From Odontesthes bonariensis (Eukaryota > Chordata > Actinopteri > Atheriniformes > Atherinopsidae), in assembly GCF_027942865.1 (NCBI RefSeq), contig NC_134509.1, forward strand, positions 30,574,197-30,638,196: a DNA stretch of 64,000 bases, in the 5' to 3' direction. Positions 49,201 to 58,278 of this stretch are shown piece after piece; position 1 is the stretch's first letter, and each line of letters starts with the position of its first letter. A model generated the notes under the pieces. It ran no database searches. It was not told where the DNA came from and was given only the letters and a program-made list of their open reading frames with translations. Made by a program: the position numbers and the translations under genes.

Positions 49201-52074
49201 TAGTAACACACTTATATTACGTTCACATTCAAAGGGCCTATGATCCCTTCAGACTTTATTTTAAACCATAGATGTTACATAAAAAAGCACTATCCTATAA
49301 TATATCATAAATAATGCATTTTAAAAAGGAAGGTACAGGTCTAATGAAACATAACCTGATCTGAGTCCTGAAATTTTCCCAAAATTAGATTTTTTCATCA
49401 TAATTACCAAAGTCAGTCAGTTTCCTCTGTAGCTCATCTCTTTCTTCAGTCAGGTTTTTAGTACTGGCCTCAATTTCTGAAAAAGAAAATCCATTATCTG
49501 TTTAACCAATCTTGGTTATAGTTTGAGTCCCGACTCCCGATGTCTTCAGCATCATACTTACCATAGATAGCCATGTACAACTTGGTTCCATTTTCATGCA
49601 GATTTCTGACTTTGGCACCAAAACCTGTTTGACAGTTTATCATCAATTATAAAAGAATGATCTTACATCCACAACCGATGAGACACTTTATTTTGACACA
49701 CGTTCGATTGACAACAACACGGTTTTGAAAGACAGATTTTTTACAACATTCTGCGACTTTCTCTATTATGAGTAAAACCCTGGTGTATGAGATTTGCAAA
49801 TAATTGCATTCAGTTTTCTATTTAATTTTAACACGGTTTACAAACATTTTTATAATTGGAATAGTATGTTTAAGTGTCATCTATTACCCTGGGATTTAAT
49901 GTGTAGGCCTTGTGTGCAGAGGACCTGTTGAGTACCCTAAAACATTATTTCCTTGAAATTGGTTAAGTTCTTATATGTCTTTATATGCAATTCTACACAT
50001 AAACAGGTGCTGCAGAAACAGAACAATAGAAGCATTTGTTAACAGATTGTCTTTTCTGCAGAAACTAACTCAATAATCTATTTAGAGAACATATAAACAA
50101 CTTCCACCGATCCTCTTAAAACATTAGCTCATCACTGATACTTGATACAATGCATGTTGGACACTTTTAGCAGTCCTGATAACTGGAGAAATTTCAACAG
50201 CATACATACCAAAGCTGATCTTCAGCTCTTCTATCTCTTCAGTCAGGGTTTTGTTACCAGATTTAATGTCTAAAACAGAGATTTCAGAATCAATTACTTT
50301 GATTTGTCACTGACAATTATCAGTTTATCCTACTTGATCTAATCTACTTTCTTTAGCTCTACCATCTATTTAGAAGTGATCAGTTTAGTTTTTCACACTC
50401 ATAGAAATGTAAATTTTCACATCACTGAAGTTAATTGATTTCTAATCAATCATTTTCTGCACAAATGGCTAAGAATGAAAATGTGTATCTCTATTAGATT
50501 GTTCACTATCATTGTTAAATGTACAAATTGGTTTTAAAAAAGAGATACTGTAAGGTTCCATTTCCCAGCTGTACTGTACTAAACAGTCATGAGTTGTGGG
50601 TAAGTGATGATCTAGCTTTTTAGATAAATGCAGGAACTCATAAGCTTCATGTGAAATGCTCAAAGAAGTGAAATGCTAAACAAAGCTGTTTTCACAAATG
50701 AATTCTGGTTATCAGACGACCCACTCGACCAGACGACTGGTTTCTTTTAGATTTTAGTACTATGTGTATTTGGATGAATATAGATATCTACATGCAGAAA
50801 AGGTATAACAACTATCAACATCACGTGCTGTTTCTTGCTAGGAACTCACAGAACAGTTTCCCGATTTATTTACATAACAGCTCAATTTAACATAAACTGT
50901 ACTATATACCAGGGAGCTGACAAGGGGGGAGCCGGACTAAGTTGGAAAATAGTATTGCACTGCTTCTAAATACTGCAAAAGGCAGGCCTGCAGTTCATCT
51001 GTGGAAAGGACTTTAACAACAGTGAGGTGTAAAGGTTACTCACATAGAGCAAAACACAGAGAAATGTTGAGAGCTGCCTGTAGCATGCATATGAGTCCAA
51101 TGGTGACAGCAATCAGCTTGTACAGTTTCACTCCTGTGTGTAAAACCAACATGCATCACTGTAGAGAACAATAGTAAAGATATGGATTCATCTCCTGAAG
51201 ATTTCCTCTTGTCAAAATCACTATTTTCTTAACCTTAACTGTTAAGGATAAAATGAAACCATTAACACCATGGGGACATAGTCAGGTGCCTATACCGCAT
51301 GAATGCGTGAACCAGATTTTATAGAACATGAGTAATACAAGTACAAACTTGCACACAAAATAAGATAAATTTGACATATATATTTATTTATTTTACTAAA
51401 AACTACTTGTTTAATGTAAGCTTAATGTTGTTCTACCTCAAAGTACTTTACTTTGAGGAGTCGTTTCTTTGTTTTCCTTCAGTTCTTCATCCTCATTATA
51501 ATAATAAAAGAAAACAAAGAATCCCAAATGCTACAAATTCATATATAACAATCATAAAGTGTCAATTTTGAAAAATTTTAAGAAACTTATCCCTGATCTG
51601 AAGGGTCTTGAAATAAAGCTGAAACATTGACTGGGTAGTTTAAAAATGAACTAATAAATAATCTAAAGAGTGCAGTTTTATTAGAACTGAATTAAAACAA
51701 GAAGGTAACACGAGATGCAAAGACATATAAACAGTCGATAAAACAAGATTTTTCGGAAAATTTGATATTTTATTCACTAATCTCTTGAACATTTTCAAAA
51801 TTTTTCTCTTTTATTAACTATAAGAATACAATTTGAATTTCACTTTCAAATTAATGTCAATCAATGTTAAAATTTGCTGTCCATGTTGCTTTATTGATTA
51901 AAATCCAGCCTCTAAATTATTATTGAATCAAAGGATTTCCTTCTCACCAGCTGCTGCAGGAGCCACTTTTCTGTCTTCACAGGAGCAGGTCTTTAATGCA
52001 GCATTCTTGGCCAAAGCAGCGTTGACATTTTCGCATAATGTGGACATTTCATATTCTCCTTTGTGGAGAACCAT
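34224..52074 (-). CDS. C-type lectin receptor 2 with giant exon-array coiled-coil stalk (29 coding exons)
   Basis: Exon 1 is 51948-52074 (MVLHKGEYEMSTLCENVN tail) and exon 2 is 51044-51133 (TM, LIAVTIGLICMLQAALNI, same 90-bp size as in lectin 1). Then 24 stalk exons run from 50210-50269 to 35541-35603, followed by CTLD exons 35065-35207, 34539-34636 and 34224-34371. All introns are phase 1 up to the CTLD and lengths close to 702 residues (about 500 in the stalk). One junction uses a GC donor. The CTLD shows [51 protein letters not shown] and FTCEK. EPN and WND predict calcium-dependent mannose-type binding. It is a type II membrane protein with the head held far from the membrane by a coiled coil. 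It is the paralogue of lectin 1. I know of no family member with so many stalk exons, but cannot search. Confidence 0.85.
34686..34912 (+). mobile_element. SINE/LINE tail fragment of fish type
   Basis: It ends with gtaagtcactttggataaaa + gcttctgccaaatg + tataaacataaac, the common 3' tail shared by fish L2-type LINEs and V-SINEs. The part before it (tctacaccgtcatccctgtc) is not identified. It lies in a lectin 2 intron. Confidence 0.6.
38560..39057 (-). mobile_element. C-terminal fragment of a non-LTR LINE
   Basis: The minus strand gives GYCRLCKEASETVQHIAAGC, then HYQVAGIGYRNIC, EVPKSKVEMPPRVVENDRD. After a stop it continues DFLIQMDKLVVAK and EKLENYQGLKDKVEKMW in broken frames. This is a C-terminal region recalled from fish LINEs with a CCHC zinc finger and a restriction-like endonuclease; the central part is deleted. 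It lies in a lectin 2 intron. The exact clade is not certain. Confidence 0.65.
42196..43404. mobile_element. Non-autonomous TIR element of about 1.2 kb, TTAA-type
   Basis: The left end reads AGGGACACTATGTAAT. The right end, reverse-complemented, reads AGGGACACTGTAAT. Flanks are TTAA (42192-42195) and TTGA (43405-43408), so a TTAA target with one change is likely. No transposase is seen. It lies in the long intron between stalk exons 44415-44471 and 41892-41960. Confidence 0.65.
46272..46443 (+). repeat. AAT microsatellite, LINE-type tail and G-run
   Basis: About seven ATA/AAT units (46276-46298) are followed by ggttttatatagcgcttttc + caaatgctcaaagacgcttt, a common fish repeat end. A run of about 17 G closes it (46427-46443), a likely slippage site. 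Confidence 0.7.
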
Positions 52075-52339
52075 TTGTGATGGTAAGAGTGTTTTCCTCA
52101 AATAGTCCTAGTGTGTGATCTGATTCTCCTTTTATAGCTTTCTCTTATTTTCACTAGTGTCAACAGAAACTTTCACTGCCGATTCAGCTGAAAGATTAAG
52201 GATCCGTGGGAGGCAGTGATCTTTGTAAACCACTATCTATCTATCGGTAAAATTATCACAGAAAAACATTTCGGTACAGTAGATTCAACAGGTTTTTAAC
52301 ATTTTTTTGTACATGGGGATCTACTAGTAGTAAGGCATA

Positions 52340-53005
52340 CACTATATTGCAGAAGTATTCGCTCACCTGCCTTTACCCGCGTATGAACTTAAGTAACATC
52401 CCATTCTTAATCCATAGGGTTTAATATGACGTTGGCCCACCATTTGCTGCTATAACAGCTTCAACTCTTCTGGGCAAGCTTTCCACAAGGTTTAGGAGTG
52501 TGTTTATGGGAATTTTTGACCATTCTTCCAGAAGTGCATTTGTGAGGTCAGACACTGATGTTGGATGAGAAGGCCTGGCTCGAAGTCTCCACTTCAATTC
52601 ATCCCAAAGGTGTTCTATCGGGTTGAGGTCTGTACTCTGAAGGCCACATGAAGCTTGGAGGTCTGTAGCGATTGACCTCTGCGCACTATGCGCTCTGGCT
52701 TTGTGGCTGAGTTGCTGTCGTTCCCAATCACTTCCACTTTGTTATAACACCACTGACAGTTGACCGTGGAATATTTAGTAGGGAGGAAATTTCACGATTG
52801 GACTTGTTGCACAGGTGGCATCCTTTCACTGTACCATGCTGGAATTCACTGAGCTCCTGAGAGCGAGCCCTTCTTTCACAAATGGTTGTAGAAGCAGTCT
52901 GTATGCCGAGGTGCTTGAATTTATACACCTGTGGCCATGCAAGTGATTGGAACACCTGAATCTCATTTTTAGGGTGGGTGAGTGAATACTTTTGGCAATA
53001 TAGTG
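52340..53005 (-). mobile_element. Internally deleted Tc1-like transposon
   Basis: Inverted ends CACTATATTGC sit next to TA on both sides (52338-52339, 53006-53007). The minus strand encodes the start of a Tc1 transposase (RRARSQELSEFQHGTV, then LLNIPRSTVSGVITKWK, the HTH). After a gap it encodes the C-terminus (STDLNPIEHLWDELKWRL, EEWSKIPINTLLNLVESLP, AVIAANGGPT). The middle, with the first two catalytic Asp residues, is gone, so it cannot be active. Confidence 0.85.
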
Positions 53006-53009
53006 TATG

Positions 53010-54245
53010 AATATGCTTCATCCCATTTTGTGTCCTTTTAGTCCCTCTATTCAGCCTGATTTACCCAGCTGTAAGAAGGTTTAAATTCTTCCCGTTTCGG
53101 TTAATGTTGCAAAGTCTTTTCCCACGCCTACACAGGGTGTATCAACCAATGTTGTCCTCCAAGACTGCTTGGAAGACATATTGCTCAATACTCTGGTTGT
53201 TGTAGCTGAAGTTGCTGGTTTCAGTCTGCTGCTGCTGAATGTGTCGGTAGTTTCCAATGAGGGTGGGACCTTAGCTGTGAAAGAGAAGTCTTCCCCTTCC
53301 TCTTTGTTCTCGTTCTACGCTTGTGAAAAACAAGTATACATCACTCTCCATTGTATAACAGAGGTATAAGTTTAAGCTCTAATGTAATCTTCAAGTAGTC
53401 TTTATCTAATTTGTAAACATCATCTGTCACATACATTCTAATGAACCTCAATGAATCAAATCAAAGAAGCATGACTGGCAGAGCTAGCTGGTGGTGAATA
53501 GAAACTAGAATAAAACCAGCACAGTGACTGCTACTTAATAATTCCACGCTCTGAGCTGAGCAATTTCTGCATCATCAGTAAAAATTGTCATCTCATAATT
53601 AAGTTCAAAAAGGATCTTTAATGTAGCATCGTGTTATTGTTAAATTTAGCGCCTCAGAAAAGAAAGTGTATTGACTCGTGTCTTTCAAATTGTGATAAGT
53701 ATGTGCAGCTTTGTGTAACTTCTGAAATTGCACTTCTGCAAAATTTTTTGAAATGAGTAATAAGACAAACTACTGATAAGGAGAAGTTTTATTTTTTTCT
53801 TTGGTCAAAGTTTTGCAGTTTTCCAAGTTGCTGATACTCAGTAAACGGCCATTTGCCATAATGTACTGAATGGATTGCATGTTACACACAGCTGTGCTCG
53901 TGTTTGTGTTGTTACTAGTTTAACTGTTTTTAGCATGTGTGTTTTGTTCTGATAAGCAGGAATCTAATCTGATGTATGTTGTGTTTCTGATGATAGGCAA
54001 CCTGACTTCCTCAAAAATGTGAGTTTATGTTAATTTTTGAAAAATTGAGGAAGGCTCTGAAAACCACTGATAGCAGATCGAGAATATGACCACTTTAGCG
54101 GAGGCTAATCTCTCAACTTTACATGCACTCCATCCGCTATCTGTAAATATCATTGACAACTGAAAATTAATCAAAATTTGAAGGAGTGCATTTTCTCATC
54201 AGCTGTATTTGAGAGGTGTCACACAGGTGCTGTGTGAACTATCTT
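53010..54245. other. Non-coding DNA between Tc1 relic and lectin 3
   Basis: I see no exon or classified repeat in this stretch. Confidence 0.5.
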
Positions 54246-55059
54246 TCTGCCTCATTGCGTAAAGTTCCCCTCACATATCCAGGGCAGCAAAATGGAACAA
54301 TCTGCATCATTCCAACTCTTTTCTGCTGTAAAAGTCTTTATTTATTTCCCCACAGTTTTCCGCTGTGCCACCATTTGGCTCCTTTGAAGTCCAGTAGCTA
54401 AAATAGAAAAAATAAAAGGTGTGACAGAAATTCAGTGAATAATTTTTTTGTTTTTTTGTTTTCAAGATTACAGATTAAAATTATTCATGTGAACATTGGA
54501 TAAGAAGAATAATTTATGAACAAGCAATTAAACTGTAATAAAAAATGTAAACCTTGTGTTCAGTCGAGTCCCATCCACCCATTTCCATGTTCCTTCTCTC
54601 TCAAAATCATTCAGTCCAATCCACATTCGCTTCTTGAAATGGTTTGCAAAATCCTAGGTTAAAAGAAAGGAAATCTAACAATAAATATGAACTGATGTAA
54701 AAGTTTTCTCTGCCTCAATGATCTTTGCATCCATTCACTATTATGCTTTTTATTGTAAATGATATTGGTATTATGTTTGTCATGCACACAGATTCATTCA
54801 CAGACATACCTGTTCCTCTTTACTGTTGATAATCATCAGGTCTGCACCTTTTTGGCGACAATCATTTCTACTTGCTTGCCAGGTTTGTGCGTTAGAGGAA
54901 ACATAATAAGCACCACCTCTGAAAAAGTTCCATCCTTGGTGAAAATCAGAGAACATTCATTTCAATAATTTCTTCAGATTTATAAAAGAGAAACTGACCT
55001 ACATGAAGCTTTATAAATCTGCCAAAAATAATGCACATTTCTGCGTTTATGTGTAAACA

Positions 55060-55560
55060 GACATGACCCAAGTAATTTAGATGATAACATTTTTTGAGGG
55101 AGAAGACCATAAAAGCATCACAGTGACATACTTCCCCCAAAATAAGCCCTGGATTATTGACCCCAAGGTGCAGGTGCACAAAAAAACTGATAAGCTTCAG
55201 GGAGGTAGACAGTATATTTGTCTATTATATTGGTCATTCAAGAGGATTCTGCTTGTCCATCTTCCCACAGCCTCATTTGCCACCTGTCTTATCGAGCTTC
55301 ACATATCCGACTACCTCTCCTGCTTGCCTTAAAGCCTGCCACCAGTTACCTGGATTCCTGGATGGATAAACTACCATGTCTGTGGCTTGGAGGGACTGTT
55401 CTGCCTCTGTTTGAAATCATTCTTCAAATCCCTGAGCCTACAACTTCCTACAGCTATAAAGTTTCACCACTGCAGCCAAAGTATTGCAAGCTGAAAAGCA
55501 TGCAATGTAGTGTGCCAACTATAACAATTCACACGCTTACATGACTAAACAGTTTTATTA
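55060..55560. other. Unclassified stretch, possible LINE scraps
   Basis: One short plus-strand phrase (SITVTYFPQNKPWI near 55117) resembles a motif in fish LINE ORF2 proteins. The rest has no clear identity and no reliable boundaries. Confidence 0.3.
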
Positions 55561-55956
55561 ACTGGCTCTTTAAGCACGATTAAGCATTTGCATCTACATA
55601 TGTGATTTTTTTCAACACTGGAATACCTGTCAATAATAGCATTTCACTACTTCAGTATTAAGTCCACAGTTTAATGATTTTTACTTTTCAAATATATATA
55701 TTTTTTTTCATCAGAGAGAAGAGTTCACTCATACTCATTGCAGCCAGTATACTTTTGTCAAACTACATTTATCAGACATTTTTACTTGTCACAGCAAGAG
55801 AAGTACAGATTATATGAATATTTTAAACTAAACTAAACGTCCTTGCATTAATCCAAATATTATTTGATAATCAATTAATTTCCCTATTGGTTATCTATAT
55901 GTTTGATGGATCACATAGAGGTTCACAGGATGAACACTGTGACAAAGTTCAATGTT

Positions 55957-57914
55957 GATACCCACATCTTATTTAGGGTTTTGAGTGTTGAATGTAAAAG
56001 TCAAACTGAGCAGTTAGAATAATACAACGAAATAGTATGAAATAGGCTTTATAAACGTCTAATAGCCAATCTATTCATGGCCACATTGTCTGAAAAAGAG
56101 ATGGCCATGTATCATTTTTCAACAAAGGTACTCAGTAGCTGATGGAAAAATTGCCCATCATAACAATACTAAAAAATATAAATGTATTTAACATGTCTCT
56201 GTCACAACCGACTGATACCACTTCCACTTAAAAGACAATAAATACCAAACCAGGGCTAATTATTGGCTCAGTCCAGCCAAGTACTCGTCCATAAAGGTGT
56301 AAAGCAAACCCAGGCAAGATTAAGTGATCAGGGACAAAACAGAACGTTACGTTGGTGCTTTTATTTCTGCACTTACTAAGACTCGCCAGCTTCCTCTTCA
56401 ACTCGTCTCTTTCCATTGTCAAGTTTTTCAAGTTATCTTGAGTGTTTCCACATGGTTCTGGCAGCACAGAAAGATGTACACAGAACATTTAATTAATGAC
56501 AAACACTGAAGAAAAAGAAAACAACACAAAAACAGAGGTTATCTGAGGTCGCCATACTGAGGGGACATGTTGACGTAAAACAGGGAAGAGGCTGAGCTCA
56601 TCAGGGAACTAAACAGCAAAGAAAGTCTCAGAGTGATTTTTCTAAGGTTATAAGGATAAGTCTTGAGTTGGACATAGATCACAGTTCTAACATTTCGTTG
56701 TAATTGTTAATGTTGTGGTAACTATTGAGGGAATAAAGCCTGTATTCCCGTAGCTTAGGCAGAAGAGCAGTCGCTGAACAAAACTTATTGGAAACCATAC
56801 TGTTCCTAACTACCTTTACCCTTTATGTAAAAAGGTGGATATCAAGAACACTCACACATTCAGTTTTTTTCCTTTTACTTTAGTTCAAGGTGTGGATAAT
56901 AGTTTATGAAAGAAAAGTTTGCTTGATCAGTTAAAAGCATTTTTGTGATACATTACCTTTCAGAGTGTGTTCCTAGTGGAGGCCATATTACTCTTCTGTT
57001 TTTAAAGGAAACCGGCCTCCACAGCACTTCTTTTATAGGACGTCAGTATGTGCGTTCTCAACTTTGATTGAATAAGGAATGTGTTTAAATTAAGATGCAA
57101 TACAAATGCAGAGAAAGGTAGAAATGGGTAGGTTTTAATGTTGTTAATGTATGAGCTGAGAAAAAGGGAGTTGGAAACATCCAGCCATCCATTTTCTGTA
57201 CTGCTGAATCCGTCGGTCGGGTCGCGGGGGGGCTGGAGCCTATCCCAGCGGTCAATGGGAGAGAGGCGGGGTACACACTGGACAGGCTGCCAGTCCATCA
57301 CAGGGCCACACAGAGACAAACGAGACAAACAACCATGCACGCTCACACTCACTCCTAAGGACAATTTAGAGATGCCAATTAACCTGACATGCATGTTTTT
57401 GGACGGTGGGAGGAAGCCGGAGTACCCGGAGAGAACCCACGCATACACGGGGAGAACATGCAGAGTTGGAAACATATCAATGCAATGTATTTACCAATGT
57501 CAATATATATGTGAAATATGTATATATATATACATGAGTGGGTGTGTACTGCCAAACAATAGTTTTGGCCTGTTTGGAGGTGTCTTTCCCTCACTGTTTT
57601 GTCATTTTGGAAGCTGCTGATCTTCTTTGAGGTTAAAAAATAAATGTCAATGATGATCATGTCGAGGCTCATTGCTTCCAGCCTCTTTTGTTACGTTTGC
57701 CTCTTGGTGAAGAATTCAGAACATTTGCTCAAAGAAACCCTCCCAACAAGTTTTATTACAGTCAGTGTAAGTTTGATACTGTGTTAGATAATAAAGAAGA
57801 TTTAACTCACTGAGATAAAGACGGAGGGAGATGTTGAGACCGGCTTGAAGGACACACAGGATTCCAACACTCACAGCAACCAGTATGAACACTTTTACGC
57901 CTGTACATAACATT
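55957..57914. repeat. Segmental copy of lectin 1 stalk/TM region (source 21488-23140)
   Basis: After removing a 295-base insertion, this matches 21488-23140 almost base for base, including the stalk exon, intron and TM exon. It follows duplication unit 2 (acccacatcttattt) rather than unit 1 (acccatatctcattt). It therefore arose after, or from the unit created by, the tandem duplication. The match breaks at 57915. Confidence 0.9.
57181..57475 (+). mobile_element. SINE-like dispersed repeat with 13-bp target duplication
   Basis: About 282 bases from ccagccatccattttctgta to gggagaacatgca make up a repeat ubiquitous in fish genomes (landmarks ggctggagcctatccca, ggaggaagccggagtacc, gagaacccacgca). 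It is flanked by gagttggaaacat at 57168-57180 and 57463-57475. The unoccupied site exists at 22699-22711 with one copy of that word. The family name is not certain to me. Confidence 0.9.
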
Positions 57915-57945
57915 TACGAGCATTCAGTAAATGCTCTGACTGGAC

Positions 57946-58115
57946 CTGACTGGAGAGTTTGCTATGAGGCCGACTGTGAGAGGACGACAGTGCATGGAGT
58001 CTGTCCACTTGCTGCATTTGCTGTTCCCACATCCGACCGAGGGCATGAGGGGAGATGTGAAGGTGAGGCAACTCCTCCCGGAGCATAGGGAGGAGCTCAT
58101 TCTCCTTCACTTTCA
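57946..58115 (-). pseudogene. Stray near-identical copy of cep95 exon 16
   Basis: All 170 bases match cep95 exon 6167-6336 with one visible change (tgctacgagg to tgctatgagg, Arg to His). It encodes [20 protein letters not shown] through SKLSSQ on the minus strand. The acceptor CAG and its CT-rich tract are kept. After the exon end the copy keeps GT but then diverges from the cep95 intron. No other cep95 exon is nearby, so it cannot make CEP95. Confidence 0.95.
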
Positions 58116-58117
58116 CT

Positions 58118-58173
58118 GGAGAAAGAGAGAAAGAGAGAAAGAGAAAGAGAGAAAGAGAGAGAGAGAGAGAGAT
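58118..58173 (+). repeat. GA/GAAA (TC on minus) microsatellite
   Basis: About 56 bases of GA and GAAA units extend the polypyrimidine tract of the copied cep95 exon. The original at 6338-6359 is a short pure GA run. It directly borders the 3' end of the LINE. Confidence 0.9.
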
Positions 58174-58278
58174 TTGATTTTTGAAACACAACTTTATTGT
58201 TCGTTTGTGTTTAGTTCAATTTACAACATCTTTCAAGAAAAGTATAGATATATAAAATAAAAAACTGGCTAAAACAGA

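Larger units (their letters stand above)
35541..50269 (-). repeat. Array of 24 in-frame stalk exons in lectin gene 2
   Basis: Gene-order exons: 50210-50269, 49562-49624, 49408-49476, 49101-49157, 48904-48972, 48605-48661, 48357-48425, 48021-48077, 46694-46762, 45991-46047, 45792-45854, 45555-45623, 44415-44471, 41892-41960, 41078-41134, 40733-40801, 40556-40612, 40018-40086, 39412-39456, 38107-38175, 37688-37744, 37010-37078, 36192-36254, 35541-35603. Sizes are mainly 69 and 57 in alternation, with four of 63, one of 60 and one of 45. Each codes one LTEERDELK-like block. Each is multiple-of-three and phase 1, so exons can be gained, lost or skipped without frame change. Confidence 0.88.
54252..57900 (-). 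pseudogene. C-type lectin 3, broken locus
   Basis: CTLD exons are recognisable: 54810 to about 54950 (GWNFFRGGAYYVS, ADLMIINSKEEQ), 54553-54653 (MWIGLNDFEREGTWKWVDGT) and 54252-54397 (YWTSKEPNGG, then SWNDADC and WICEGN in another frame). The last exon is 146 instead of 148 bases. This shifts the frame near 54325, between the EPN and WND sugar-binding motifs. The first CTLD exon has no AG at the expected acceptor (TTCT in place of ACAG). Upstream come one 81-bp stalk exon (56377-56457) and the 90-bp TM exon (57811-57900), both intact and nearly identical to lectin 1. No tail exon with a start codon is found; a cep95 exon copy lies there instead. The CTLD part differs clearly from lectin 1, so the locus is a fusion of an old CTLD block with a recent lectin 1 copy. 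Confidence 0.8.

Noticed and set aside
35541-50269. Regularly spaced similar short blocks that could suggest a CRISPR-like or satellite array
   Set aside because: The blocks are flanked by splice sites, all code for heptad repeats in one phase, and spacing is irregular (hundreds to thousands of bases): they are exons.
57002-57620. ORFs of 157-160 residues on both strands
   Set aside because: They run through the SINE-like insertion and intron DNA; no protein similarity.
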